Source of the DNA: Jejuia algarum | Lineage (GTDB): Bacteria; Bacteroidota; Bacteroidia; Flavobacteriales; Flavobacteriaceae | Assembly: GCA_947495775.1 (NCBI GenBank) | Contig: CANMAQ010000001.1 | Location: 186,001 to 250,000, forward strand | Reading direction: 5' to 3' | DNA: 64,000 bases | Part shown: positions 43,219 through 52,177 of the stretch, in pieces | Position numbering within the stretch: position 1 is the first letter of the stretch | How the letters are laid out: each line of letters begins with the position of its first letter | The notes under the pieces: generated by a model | Databases searched by the model: none | The model's input: the letters and a program-made list of their open reading frames with translations, nothing else | What the model was told of the DNA's origin: nothing | Translations under genes and position numbers: made by a program

Positions 43219-43609
43219 AATATGATGTCGTTTTTTGTTATTGAATAATAAATTTGGGTTATTAATCTTCTTATTCTGGTATAAATGTATTACACAATTA
43301 TTAAATACCGCTTATTTTTCGATCAATCGCACGTACTCTAGCTAAACGCAAACGCCGTGCCAATTTCATCGATAAAATGCATCTTTGCCACCTCTTAAAA
43401 TTCGACACACCACACCCCATAACATACGGCATATCTTAAGGTTACATTTTGTTAACATGACTTATAACCCGCATTTAAAACAGCCATTCTCTATAGGTTC
43501 TTTTCCTTAAAAAGGCATAAAAACTTCATATTTATGCTATTTACCACTAAAATGTATAGTAGGTATTACGTATTTTTACCACTACTGCATTGAAGAACAA
43601 ATTCACATC
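43219..43609. other. Intergenic region between STAS and DUF4440 genes
   Basis: No gene seen. It must carry divergent promoters; the plus side before 43610 is AT-rich. A few short inverted repeats are present, none clearly a terminator. Confidence 0.4.
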
Positions 43610-44041
43610 ATGAAATACATAGCCTTAATTATTTGCGTTTTTACGTTTAGCCTTAGTTTCGCCCAAATTAATAAAGCATCGGAAATTAAAGCCATACAAA
43701 AAGTGTTAAAAAAACAACGCATTGCTTGGTCCAATAACGACTTAGAAGCCTATATGGAGGGGTACTGGAAAAGTGATTCCTTAGCCTTCTATGGTAAAAA
43801 AGGTGTTACTTATGGTTGGGAGGATACGCTAGACCATTACCTCACCTATTATCCTACTGCTGCTTATACTGGAAAATTAAGTTATAAAATTAACGCTGTA
43901 ACGAATATCGCTCCCGAAGCGTATTACGTGTTGGGAGAATACCATATTAAAAGAGATGTTGGTAATGCCGATGGGTTTTTTATGCTGGTATTTAAAAAGA
44001 TAGCAGGTGCGTGGAAAATAATCGCCGACACTACCGATTAA
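43610..44041 (+). CDS. Secreted DUF4440/SnoaL-like protein
   Basis: 143 residues with the signal peptide MKYIALIICVFTFSLSFAQ. The remainder has the NTF2-like pattern of DUF4440 proteins: 'QRIAWSNNDLEAYMEGYWKS', 'YGWEDTLDHYLTYYPT' and 'GFFMLVFKKIAGAWKIIADT'. This fold is a small cone-shaped binding pocket. Substrate unknown. It is convergent with the mtfA-like gene, whose stop lies 4 nt beyond. Confidence 0.85.
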   Translation: MKYIALIICVFTFSLSFAQINKASEIKAIQKVLKKQRIAWSNNDLEAYMEGYWKSDSLAFYGKKGVTYGWEDTLDHYLTYYPTAAYTGKLSYKINAVTNIAPEAYYVLGEYHIKRDVGNADGFFMLVFKKIAGAWKIIADTTD

Positions 44042-44045
44042 AGCC

Positions 44046-44837
44046 TTACGTTTTAGCCGAAAAGCAACGAGACAGCATCTCATACAATTCGGGATGCTTC
44101 CTTTTGAACAATGCTGGCCGTTCAAAAAAATATTCTGAAGCTACAGCAAAAAATTCGGTTTGACTTGTTCCTCCATAATTACGTATGTCTGAAGCATCCT
44201 TATTAATGGCCTCCATTTTTTTATGCATTAGAGCAAGCCATGGTGCAATATAGTGATGCTCTAACAAACGCTCTGGAATACCATCTATAGCGCCATCTGC
44301 ATCATCTAGCAGATGTATAAACTCATGTATGGCCGTATTGCCCTTATCTGTAGCATTCACAAAACCATGATGCAATGCCTTTCGCGATAAAATCATTTGA
44401 TTTTTAAACCGTCCTGTACCTACCAAACCTGCAATATTGCGATTTTCGGCTTTAGAGCTAAAAGATAGATTGGCATCAAAATAATCGGGATAGATTAAGA
44501 CCGTACTTAAATTGGTATACTGCCAAGACGGAAACTCAAATACAGGAATCACAGCACTTGCAGCAACAAATATGGTATCCTTCTCTTCCAATTCAAAATG
44601 CACCGCTTCTATGTGCGTTTCACTTAAAAACACCATCATACGGTCTTGAAAATCCTTTTGTCGCTTTGGGGCTAATTTTTTATAAAATAAAACCTGTTTT
44701 TGCAAGACATCATGCCAATGCATGGGGAATGGTTTTATCGTTTTGTTGTTCGTTTTCCCAAAAGCGTTAGCTATGGTCTTAGCATTAAGCTTTAGCAAGA
44801 CCAAAGCAAATAAAACTAGTGGTAAGATATACGCCAT
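44046..44837 (-). CDS. MtfA-like zinc metallopeptidase (M90)
   Basis: 263 residues. One N-terminal membrane helix (MAYILPLVLFALVLLKLN). The zinc motif HEFIH (H171, E172, H175) lies in 'TAIHEFIHLLDDADGAIDG', and 'PVFEFPSWQYTNLSTVLIYPD' is conserved. MtfA in Escherichia coli binds the repressor Mlc and regulates glucose uptake; here only the peptidase family can be claimed. It is the last gene of the 50007-44046 minus-strand run. It is slightly shorter than family average but appears complete. Confidence 0.9.
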   Translation of the reverse strand: MAYILPLVLFALVLLKLNAKTIANAFGKTNNKTIKPFPMHWHDVLQKQVLFYKKLAPKRQKDFQDRMMVFLSETHIEAVHFELEEKDTIFVAASAVIPVFEFPSWQYTNLSTVLIYPDYFDANLSFSSKAENRNIAGLVGTGRFKNQMILSRKALHHGFVNATDKGNTAIHEFIHLLDDADGAIDGIPERLLEHHYIAPWLALMHKKMEAINKDASDIRNYGGTSQTEFFAVASEYFFERPALFKRKHPELYEMLSRCFSAKT

Positions 44838-44856
44838 AATATGAGTCCTTAAGAAA

Positions 44857-45435
44857 TTATAGTTTTTTCACATAGTCGGTAATAATCACAATGTGCTGCC
44901 CCCCTACTTTCCCCTCGATATAATTGGCATTTTCATGATCTAAACGAATATTACGAACCGCTGTACCCTGCTTAGCCACCATACTAGATCCTTTTACCTT
45001 TAGGTCTTTTATAAGGACTACAGCATCGCCTTGTGCTAATACCACGCCATTAACATCTCTATGTATGATTTTTTCGCTCTCTTCTTTATCCTCTCCTGTG
45101 GCTCTTGCGAGTGCTAAAGCCTCATCGTTTAGATACATCATGTCTAGCAAATCTTTTGGCCACCCTTCATTACGCAAACGCTGTAACATACGCCAAGCCA
45201 TAATTTGTACAGCAACATGTTCGCTCCACATGCTATCATTTAAACAACGCCAATGGTTAGGCTGCATGTCTACGACACCTTCTATTTGTTCCAAACACGT
45301 GCTGCACATCAAAAGTGTATGGTCTACATTTTCGTTCAAACTTGGTGGTATCAGGTAAGGTTTTAAATGTGTAGTGCCTTGACACAGTTCACAGCTATTG
45401 GCACTGCGTTCTATTAGAGTTTGTAGTACACGCAT
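44857..45435 (-). CDS. PhnA-like protein
   Basis: 192 residues. The N-terminal part holds a zinc site (CELC in 'SANSCELCQGTTHL' and C-x2-C in 'LMCSTCLEQIEG'). The C-terminal part shows the PhnA signature 'DVNGVVLAQGDAVVLIKDLKV' and 'GGQHIVIITDYVKKL'. Despite the name, PhnA homologues are not established phosphonate enzymes and their role is unknown. It lies 19 nt upstream of mtfA in the same operon. Confidence 0.85.
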   Translation of the reverse strand: MRVLQTLIERSANSCELCQGTTHLKPYLIPPSLNENVDHTLLMCSTCLEQIEGVVDMQPNHWRCLNDSMWSEHVAVQIMAWRMLQRLRNEGWPKDLLDMMYLNDEALALARATGEDKEESEKIIHRDVNGVVLAQGDAVVLIKDLKVKGSSMVAKQGTAVRNIRLDHENANYIEGKVGGQHIVIITDYVKKL

Positions 45436-45476
45436 TGGACGTTTGTTTTAAATGCAATAATACGCTTTTATTAATG

Positions 45477-45845
45477 TTATGAATTTAATTGGGCTCTCAT
45501 TTTTTTAGTCATGCCTTTCACTACCATATCATAAGAATGGTCGATAAGACTTTTTACAAGCGGCATATCCAAGGGCCCTTCATGCAGGTACAAGGTATTC
45601 CAGTGTTTCTTGTTCATATGAAATCCAGGACGAATACTTTCGTAAGATGCTCTTAATTCTAATGCATATTCTGGATCGGCTTTTAAATTAATCACAGCTT
45701 CCCCTTTTTCCCATTTTTTTAAAGGCACCAAAGCAAAGAGTTTCCCTAAAACTTTAAACACCAAAGTATCTTCATCGAAAGGAAAACTTTCGGTAGTGGC
45801 TTTTTTACTAAGGCAATAGGCTCTTAAGTCTTCTGCGTTCATCAT
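45477..45845 (-). CDS. MmcQ/YjbR-family protein
   Basis: 122 residues of the CyaY-like YjbR family: 'LRAYCLSKKATTESFPFDED', 'VFKVLGKLFALVPL', 'VNLKADPEYALELRASYESI' type patterns (here INLKADP...), and 'GFHMNKKHWNTLYL'. The fold resembles a double-wing DNA-binding domain; biochemical role uncertain. A second ATG (codon 2) could be the true start. It is part of the minus-strand operon between GNAT and PhnA-like genes. Confidence 0.88.
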   Translation of the reverse strand: MMNAEDLRAYCLSKKATTESFPFDEDTLVFKVLGKLFALVPLKKWEKGEAVINLKADPEYALELRASYESIRPGFHMNKKHWNTLYLHEGPLDMPLVKSLIDHSYDMVVKGMTKKMRAQLNS

Positions 45846-45853
45846 ATGAAATG

Positions 45854-46252
45854 CTATAGTTTACGTTCCATGAGAATAGCGGAAGCAGCTACCTTTTTAA
45901 ACCCAAAAGGCTCATATAAACCATGTGCATCTGCCGTTTTTAATAGCCATACTTTACAAGTGCTAAGCTCTGGTGCATCTATAATATTTTGCATAAGTAT
46001 TTTGGCATAACCGTTCCCTCTGTATTCGGGCAAAATAAACACATCCATTACGTACGCAAAAACGGTATGATCTGTAACAATACGCGCAAAACCTATTTGT
46101 GTACCATTCCAATACACCCCAAAACAGAAACTATGTTCAATAGCGCTTTTAACGGCATCTAAAGAACGCCCTTTAGCCCAATACGACTGGGTTAAGAATT
46201 CATGTATTACAGGAATTTGAAGTTTGGCTTTAGTGGTTAAAATCTCTAACAT
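45854..46252 (-). CDS. GNAT-family N-acetyltransferase
   Basis: 132 residues. The acetyl-CoA site is visible in 'FILPEYRGNGYAKILMQNII' (R/Q-x-x-G-x-G/A type loop). The C-terminal 'AHGLYEPFGFKKV' completes the GNAT fold. The substrate cannot be told from sequence. Its start overlaps the stop of the DUF4230 gene by one base (TAATG), so translation is coupled. Confidence 0.88.
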   Translation of the reverse strand: MLEILTTKAKLQIPVIHEFLTQSYWAKGRSLDAVKSAIEHSFCFGVYWNGTQIGFARIVTDHTVFAYVMDVFILPEYRGNGYAKILMQNIIDAPELSTCKVWLLKTADAHGLYEPFGFKKVAASAILMERKL

Positions 46253-46860
46253 TAAGGCAGTGCTTTTGTGGTGTTATCTTCAATCTTTAATGCTGAATAA
46301 TCTAAGGTCCAGCCAATAGTTTCTACGATCGTTTCTATTAACAAAATCGTTTCCAAGGCTTCTTTTTGGGCCGCCTGTATCAAACCACTTTCAGGGATTT
46401 TAGCTTGAATATGGCCTTTAGCCTCAAGATGTAATCCTGTTAAATCATTAGCTTCGAACTTATTAAAATACCCATCGGATTTATCGTAATAATTTAAATT
46501 GGTTTCTATAGAAAGCACTTCAGGTTGCGGAAAGTATTGTAAAATAACTTTCTTTTTTGCGGTATCTGTACGCAACTGTATTTTAGACAAATCGTACCCT
46601 ACATAGGCCTTAGCATTAATGACGACTAATGCTTTTTTCTTACTCGTAATTAATTTTAAAAAGCGTTCTTTTACGTCTTCGTAATGGTAGATTTCTGCAA
46701 AATCACCTTCAACAGTTATAAATTTACATACTTTTTTTATTTTGTCTAATAGAAGTGTCGACTGGGCATTAACTAATTTTTTAGTCTTAAAAGACTTAAC
46801 AACAGTAACGCCTCCAAGCGTTACAAGCGCCCCTATAAGTAGTGCAAAAAATGTCCCCAT
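46252..46860 (-). CDS. DUF4230 protein, membrane-anchored
   Basis: 202 residues. An N-terminal helix (MGTFFALLIGALVTLGGVTV) anchors it to the inner membrane. The rest fits DUF4230: 'ITVEGDFAEIYHYEDVKERF', 'ALVVINAKAYVGYDLSKIQL' and 'VLQYFPQPEVLSIETNLNYY' type segments. Function of the family is unknown. It overlaps the cyclase stop and the GNAT start by one base each (TAATG), pointing to a tightly coupled operon. Confidence 0.85.
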   Translation of the reverse strand: MGTFFALLIGALVTLGGVTVVKSFKTKKLVNAQSTLLLDKIKKVCKFITVEGDFAEIYHYEDVKERFLKLITSKKKALVVINAKAYVGYDLSKIQLRTDTAKKKVILQYFPQPEVLSIETNLNYYDKSDGYFNKFEANDLTGLHLEAKGHIQAKIPESGLIQAAQKEALETILLIETIVETIGWTLDYSALKIEDNTTKALP

Positions 46861-47609
46861 TAGTCTATAACTTTATATAAAATTGGTTTGCTTGGTGTCG
46901 CATCGTTCTCAAAAGGTGCTATCTGTAAATTTAAAAAATATTCGCCATCTTCAACCGTATTGGGCACATATATAAATTCTGTTATGGTCGCATCCATTCG
47001 CAATACGCCTTTGGTATTCCAAAATGCATGATGCGCTAACAATTGGCACTCGTCCTTTTCTTTATCAATACTGGGCACATCCACCAACAAGTGCTTTATT
47101 CCTTTTTGTTTTAAATACAATGCAGCATCTTCTAACATATAAGTAGGGTTAGTGTTCGAATAGTGTTGTGATAATTTTTCGGTGGTATTCGGTAGCGTTC
47201 TAATAACTATAGCGTCCCGCTTTTTATTCCCTAAAGCAAACTGAAGTTGTTTTTTAGAAATCACAAAATCACTCCCCATGCGTTCTGGTGCTATGGTGAC
47301 AACCTCTGCCAAATAAAAAAACTGTTTTAAATTTTTATTGATGGAATGCACCTCTTCTGTAATATGCCCTACACACTCCGTATGGGTGCCATGCGCATGA
47401 GGATTAAATGTTATGGTATTAAAATTAACACAGGCACCTTGTCGCACAGAAGCAATCCACTCGTCGTTTGTTACTGGGGTTATGGTTGGCGCGTCTAAAT
47501 ACCACGCATTAACATTTTTAGCAGAAGCCCTTAAAGGAATAGACAGATCTAAAGGCTGTGTTAAATCTATTTGTAATTTTCTCGAATTATACTGTATTGC
47601 TGCTATCAC
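46860..47609 (-). CDS. Cyclase-family (kynurenine formamidase-like) hydrolase
   Basis: 249 residues from a GTG start. The metal-binding signature 'FNPHAHGTHTECVGH' corresponds to the HxGTHxD/E motif of the cyclase family. 'VIRTLPNT' and 'LLVDVPSIDKEKD' are further conserved parts. The family includes kynurenine formamidase and isatin hydrolase; the specific substrate here is unknown. Its start overlaps the hemW stop (GTGA). Confidence 0.85.
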   Translation of the reverse strand: MIAAIQYNSRKLQIDLTQPLDLSIPLRASAKNVNAWYLDAPTITPVTNDEWIASVRQGACVNFNTITFNPHAHGTHTECVGHITEEVHSINKNLKQFFYLAEVVTIAPERMGSDFVISKKQLQFALGNKKRDAIVIRTLPNTTEKLSQHYSNTNPTYMLEDAALYLKQKGIKHLLVDVPSIDKEKDECQLLAHHAFWNTKGVLRMDATITEFIYVPNTVEDGEYFLNLQIAPFENDATPSKPILYKVID

Positions 47610-48739
47610 GTTAAATTAATTTTAAAAAGATTAGAGGCTATACCATCACTTAAAAACTTCCCTTTTTTAGTGGTTAACAGTGTCCCATTGTCAATATACA
47701 ACAAATGTTCGGCAATGTAAACCTTAGCTTGTTGTAACAAATAGTCCTTGTACAAAGCACCAAAATCGTGTACAACCTTATCTAAAGACACCCCCCAAAC
47801 CGTTCTTAGTCCCGTCATGATGTACTCGTTAAACTTATCGGTTACAGATAAGGTTTCGCGCTCTAAGGGCAATTGTCCTTTTTGAATGGCTTTTAAGTAA
47901 CTCCTATTATTAGACACGTTCCAACTGCGCTGGTCACCACTAAACGAATGCGCCGAGGGGCCAATGCCTAAATACGGTTTTCCCTGCCAATAGGCAGAAT
48001 TGTTTCTACTAAAAAAATGAGGTTTTCCAAAATTAGACAGTTCGTAATTTATAAACCCTTCTGCTTCTAAAACGTCTACTAAAATTTGAAATTGACGTTG
48101 CGCTGCCGCATCATCTACGGGAGGGATAACGCCTTTTCGAATAAATGTTTCTAAAGCTGTTTTAGGTTCTACAGTTAGGGCGTAGCACGAAATATGAGGC
48201 ACATTAAACGCTAATGCCGTTTGTATATTTTCCCGCCATTCGTTATCACTTAAACCAGGAATGCCGTAAATTAAATCGACCGACATGTTCTCAAAATGAG
48301 CACTTGCTTCCTTTAAACACCGCTGTGCTTCCTCGGCATTGTGCGCACGGTGCATCAGCTTTAAATCGCGTTCAAAAAAAGATTGTATCCCAATACTTAA
48401 TCTGTTTATAGGACTTGCTGCTAATGCTTTAATAGCAACCAGCGAAAGATCGTCTGGATTCGCTTCTAAAGTAATTTCTGGTGTATCTGTCACATCAAAA
48501 TAACGGTATACCGCCTCAATTAAAAACGTAACTTCTTCTGTTTTTAATACACTTGGAGTCCCCCCTCCAAAATATATGGTGTCTACGGTTGTATGCTCTA
48601 ATTCATGACTACGTAATTCCAGTTCTTTAACCAAACACGATAACATAGCCGCTTTGTGCTTTAAAGATGTTGAAAAATGGAAATCGCAATAATAGCATGC
48701 TTGCTTACAAAACGGTATGTGTATATATATGCCTGAAAT
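47606..48739 (-). CDS. hemW: HemW radical SAM protein, probable ATT start
   Basis: 377 residues if started at ATT (48737-48739). That start gives (M)SGIYIHIPFCKQACYYCDF with the radical-SAM motif C11-x3-C15-x2-C18. The first ATG downstream (48646) would remove this iron-sulfur site, and a stop codon lies two codons upstream (48743-48745), so no ATG, GTG or TTG is available. HemW is a heme chaperone related to coproporphyrinogen III dehydrogenase. 'TIYFGGGTPSVL', 'NRLSIGIQSFFERDLKLMHR' and 'GLRTVWGVSLDKV' are family segments. A sequencing error at the start codon is the alternative. Confidence 0.88.
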   Translation of the reverse strand: MSGIYIHIPFCKQACYYCDFHFSTSLKHKAAMLSCLVKELELRSHELEHTTVDTIYFGGGTPSVLKTEEVTFLIEAVYRYFDVTDTPEITLEANPDDLSLVAIKALAASPINRLSIGIQSFFERDLKLMHRAHNAEEAQRCLKEASAHFENMSVDLIYGIPGLSDNEWRENIQTALAFNVPHISCYALTVEPKTALETFIRKGVIPPVDDAAAQRQFQILVDVLEAEGFINYELSNFGKPHFFSRNNSAYWQGKPYLGIGPSAHSFSGDQRSWNVSNNRSYLKAIQKGQLPLERETLSVTDKFNEYIMTGLRTVWGVSLDKVVHDFGALYKDYLLQQAKVYIAEHLLYIDNGTLLTTKKGKFLSDGIASNLFKINLT

Positions 48740-48817
48740 AATCTATAGTTTTAATATCTTTCCTTACGATGTACTATGCGCTTACAAAAGAGTGAGGTTT
48801 TGGTATTTTTTTAACAA

Positions 48818-49369
48818 CTACCCTATTTTCTTAGGGTTCTGTTTTACAAAACTCGACCAACCTGAATAACTTTTCCCAACTTGAATACGTCCTGAATTGT
48901 AAAAATGACACACCGCTGCCGCCAGTCCATCTGTAGCATCCAAATTTTTAGGAATGGTTTTTAAACCCAACATACTTTGCAGCATTTTAGCAACCTGCTC
49001 TTTACTCGCATTACCATTACCTGTAATTGCCATCTTAATCTTTTTAGGCAAATATTCTGTAATTGGTATTTCTCTACTTAATCCTGCGGCCATGGCCACA
49101 CCTTGTGCTCTCCCTAGTTTTAGCATACTTTGTACATTCTTTCCAAAAAAGGGCGCTTCAATAGCAATTTCATCTGGATGGTGTGTATCTATAAGTTCTA
49201 CAGTACGTTCAAAAATAAGCTTTAACTTGAGATAATGGTCATCGTATTTTTTCAAATCCAACTCATTCATTTGCAGAAAAGTCATGGTTTTACCAACAAC
49301 TTTTATCAATCCAAACCCCATAATAGTTGTCCCTGGATCGATCCCTAATATAATTCTTTCTTTACGCAT
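48818..49369 (-). CDS. ruvC: Holliday junction resolvase RuvC
   Basis: 183 residues. The catalytic acidic set is visible: Asp11 in 'ILGIDPGTTIMGFG', Glu in 'EIAIEAPFFGKNVQS', and 'DATDGLAAAVCHFYN' near the C-terminus. RuvC cuts Holliday junctions during recombination with RuvAB. The start (ATG, 49367-49369) overlaps the stop of the upstream outer-membrane gene by one base. Confidence 0.95.
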   Translation of the reverse strand: MRKERIILGIDPGTTIMGFGLIKVVGKTMTFLQMNELDLKKYDDHYLKLKLIFERTVELIDTHHPDEIAIEAPFFGKNVQSMLKLGRAQGVAMAAGLSREIPITEYLPKKIKMAITGNGNASKEQVAKMLQSMLGLKTIPKNLDATDGLAAAVCHFYNSGRIQVGKSYSGWSSFVKQNPKKIG

Positions 49370-50007
49370 TAGTTATTGCAATAATAGCAGCCGCTTAACG
49401 ATAAAGAGACACCAAATGTTACTGTTAGTAAATTTCCGTTAAAAGCACCAAATCCAGCAGATACAGGACTAAATTCATCCCCAAACCCTAAAACATAGGA
49501 GACATCTGCATAAAGTGATATGGTATCTAAAATACCATAATGCAATTCTGCACCTCCCATAGTATTTAAAAAAGAGAGGGAATTCCCTGTAAAATTACCC
49601 AGAGGTTTTACTATAGACACCCCAGGACCGGCATGTAAAAAAAGCCCCGTACGTTGTGAAAAAGACACGATGCGCGAAGCATCGTATACCAATTGTAGAT
49701 TAACGCGTGCATAATTCAATTTAAACGCTTGAGAATTGGCACCATTAGACATACGGTTAAAACCATAGTCTAGCTTTGCCCCTAAAACAGGTTTAAACAT
49801 GTATTGCACCCCTAAGTTTACCGTTGGAAAATTTAGGGTCTTCCCTTCAAAACCCGTTACAAAACCACCTTTAGAAGGGCTATTTACCCCCAAAGCGAGT
49901 TGGCCTTTTATGGTAGTCATGTCACCTTGAGCTACGGCAAACGTGCAACTCATCAAAAGACAAGTTGCTAAAACTATCAGCTTATGTGTTGCAATTGTTA
50001 TGTACAT
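49369..50007 (-). CDS. Outer-membrane beta-barrel protein, hypothetical
   Basis: 212 residues with the signal peptide MYITIATHKLIVLATCLLMSCTFAVAQ (27 residues, listed in pieces: MYITIATHKL, then LATCLLMSCTFAVAQ). The mature part alternates hydrophobic strands ('LGVQYMFKPVLGAKLDYGFN', 'YARVNLQLVYDASRIVSF', 'LSLYADVSYVLGFG' type) typical of small OmpX/OmpW-like barrels. Function unknown. It is the first gene of the minus-strand operon with ruvC. The opposite-strand gene at 50042 starts 35 bp upstream, so promoters are divergent. Confidence 0.75.
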   Translation of the reverse strand: MYITIATHKLIVLATCLLMSCTFAVAQGDMTTIKGQLALGVNSPSKGGFVTGFEGKTLNFPTVNLGVQYMFKPVLGAKLDYGFNRMSNGANSQAFKLNYARVNLQLVYDASRIVSFSQRTGLFLHAGPGVSIVKPLGNFTGNSLSFLNTMGGAELHYGILDTISLYADVSYVLGFGDEFSPVSAGFGAFNGNLLTVTFGVSLSLSGCYYCNN

Positions 50008-50041
50008 AAAAACATTAATAGTTACATTGCAGTTTCAAATC

Positions 50042-51004
50042 ATGCATGACTATCTAACATACAAAACTAAACAATTCTTTGTTTTACTTATTAAATTAAG
50101 TATTATTATTGGAGCAGGTTATTTTATTTACTTTAAACTCGTAAAAACACCTACCCTAAGTTTTCCTGTTTTTCTAAATTTCATCTCAAAAAATAATGTT
50201 TTTTCATATAAAAACCTATTTTTATTAATCTCCCTAACCGTTTGCAATTGGTATTTTGAAATTTTAAAGTGGAAACACCTGATAACCAGCATTAAACCCA
50301 CATCCTTCAAACAAGCTACAGCGCAAAGTCTTGGTGCGCTTACAGCATCTTTATTTACCCCCAACAGAATTGGCGAGTATGGTGCTAAAGCCCTTTATTT
50401 TAAGCCACCCTTTAGAAAAAAAGTCATGCTGGCAAATTTACTGAGCAACTTATTACAAATGGGGGTCACGCTTGGTTTAGGCTGTATCGGGCTTTATGTT
50501 TTCACGCAACACCATCAACTCAATATTGGAAGCTCACAACGTATGGCATGTTATGCCTTAATTTTAGTTTTAGGTCTTGGTATTCTTGTTGTGTATTATC
50601 TCAAAAAACAAAAGCCCTCTTGGTCTGTGTTTATGCGCCTTACCAAAGCCTTACAACTATTCCCTAAGAGCACACTAAGCCTAGCCTTTCTATTCGCATT
50701 GTGCCGCTATACAGTATTTTCCTTTCAATTTTACAGTTTACTTTGTCTCTTTAAAGTTGATCTTCCCTATCTAGAAAGCATGTCTATCATCACCTCAACC
50801 TATCTTATAACCTCTGTAATACCTTCTATTTTTATATTTGATGTCATCGTTAAAGGCAGTGTTGCAGTATTTCTATTTTCATTTGTACAGGTTAACGAAC
50901 TCATTGTATTGAGCACCACTACATGCATGTGGATTCTAAACTTTGTGGTACCAAGTAGTATTGGAGGCTTGTATGTTATAAATTTTAAAATTCCTGAAGA
51001 TTAG
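50042..51004 (+). CDS. LPG-synthase/flippase-like membrane protein (UPF0104)
   Basis: 320 residues from ATG 50042; a longer frame from 49943 would overlap the divergent outer-membrane gene and is rejected. About eight helices. 'SLGALTASLFTPNRIGEYGAKAL' (shown truncated here: LTASLFTPNRIGEYGAK) is the conserved lysylphosphatidylglycerol-synthase TM motif. The soluble synthase domain is missing, as in many flippase-like relatives. It lies 1 nt before the glycosyltransferase gene, suggesting a joint role in surface-lipid or glycan synthesis. Confidence 0.85.
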   Translation: MHDYLTYKTKQFFVLLIKLSIIIGAGYFIYFKLVKTPTLSFPVFLNFISKNNVFSYKNLFLLISLTVCNWYFEILKWKHLITSIKPTSFKQATAQSLGALTASLFTPNRIGEYGAKALYFKPPFRKKVMLANLLSNLLQMGVTLGLGCIGLYVFTQHHQLNIGSSQRMACYALILVLGLGILVVYYLKKQKPSWSVFMRLTKALQLFPKSTLSLAFLFALCRYTVFSFQFYSLLCLFKVDLPYLESMSIITSTYLITSVIPSIFIFDVIVKGSVAVFLFSFVQVNELIVLSTTTCMWILNFVVPSSIGGLYVINFKIPED

Positions 51005-51005
51005 T

Positions 51006-52136
51006 ATGATACTCGGTTTTAGTTTTATTTTAGGGTTATATATGGTACGCATTGCGCGCTTAAGTTGGGGATTTTCTAAAGTCCCTCACTTTTCACCTCC
51101 AAAAGAGGTGTCCAAAATAAAATTCTCTATTATTATTCCTTTTAGAAATGAAGCTAAACATTTAAAACCGCTTTTAACTTCGCTATCTGCATTAGACTAT
51201 CCTAAATCTCATTTTGAAGTCATTTGTGTCGATGATGCCTCCGAAGATAACTCTGTGGCGCTTATCAATAGCTTTTTAAAAGCACAGCAATCGCCCATAA
51301 ACCTGCGTGTCATCTCTAATATACGCCAAACAAACGCACCTAAAAAAGATGCAATTACTACCGCCATAAAGCAGGCATCGCAGCAATGGATCCTCACCAC
51401 CGATGCCGATTGTATCGTCCCTAAGCATTGGTTAGAACGTTACAGCACATTTATACAACACACAAATGCAACCTGTGTTGCTGGCCCTGTTATGTATACC
51501 AATACTAATACATTTTTAAACCGATTTCAAGTTTTAGACCTCTTAAGCTTACAAGGCGCTACCATTGGCGGATTTGGATTGCAGAAGCCTTTTCTATGTA
51601 ATGGTGCAAATTTAGCCTATACCCAATCACTTTTCGCTGCTGTAAATGGTTTTGAGGGCAATACAGATATTTCTAGTGGTGACGATATTTTTCTTCTTGA
51701 AAAAGCCTTAAAGCACAGCCCTAACAAAGTAAGCTATTTAAAATGCGACACGGCTATTGTTAAAACGGATACGCAAGCATCTTGGCAGGATTTAATACAA
51801 CAACGCATACGTTGGGCAGCGAAAACAGGTGCTTACAACAGTACGTTTGCTAAAACTACTGGTCTTATTGTATTGCTTATGAATATGAGTCTTATACTTC
51901 TCCCTGTCTTATACTTCCTGCACGTAGTCCCTTTACAATTATGGGCTACTGTTTTAATTTTAAAAATGCTCACAGATAGTTTACTCCTCTATAAAGCAGC
52001 GCTATTTTTCAAACAATTGCAGGCGCTTAAAAGTCTTTTTTTAAGCTTCCTCTTATATCCTCTGTTTAGCAGTTATGTTGTGGTTTTAGCACTAGGCAAA
52101 GGTTACCAATGGAAAGGCAGAAGGTTTAAAAAATAA
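51006..52136 (+). CDS. Family 2 glycosyltransferase
   Basis: 376 residues. The GT2 fold is visible: 'FSIIIPFRNEAKHLKPLLTS', the nucleotide-sugar site 'FEVICVDDASEDNS', the DxD-like 'ILTTDADCIVP' and the acceptor motif 'QQRIRWAAKTGAY' (the Q-x-x-R-W motif). Two to three C-terminal helices (about 285-370) place it at the inner membrane. It transfers a sugar from a nucleotide donor to a lipid or glycan acceptor, partner unknown. It is coupled to the upstream flippase-like gene. Confidence 0.9.
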   Translation: MILGFSFILGLYMVRIARLSWGFSKVPHFSPPKEVSKIKFSIIIPFRNEAKHLKPLLTSLSALDYPKSHFEVICVDDASEDNSVALINSFLKAQQSPINLRVISNIRQTNAPKKDAITTAIKQASQQWILTTDADCIVPKHWLERYSTFIQHTNATCVAGPVMYTNTNTFLNRFQVLDLLSLQGATIGGFGLQKPFLCNGANLAYTQSLFAAVNGFEGNTDISSGDDIFLLEKALKHSPNKVSYLKCDTAIVKTDTQASWQDLIQQRIRWAAKTGAYNSTFAKTTGLIVLLMNMSLILLPVLYFLHVVPLQLWATVLILKMLTDSLLLYKAALFFKQLQALKSLFLSFLLYPLFSSYVVVLALGKGYQWKGRRFKK

Positions 52137-52177
52137 CAAACTACTCTAAACGTATAGGCTTAAAACCTGCTTAAAAT

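Noticed and set aside
47606..48646. HemW starting at the ATG at 48646
   Set aside because: This start would remove the radical-SAM cysteine motif that is present in the same frame just upstream.
49943..50041. Upstream start for the flippase-like gene
   Set aside because: The extension overlaps the signal-peptide region of the divergent outer-membrane gene and lacks family similarity; ATG 50042 begins just before the first helix.
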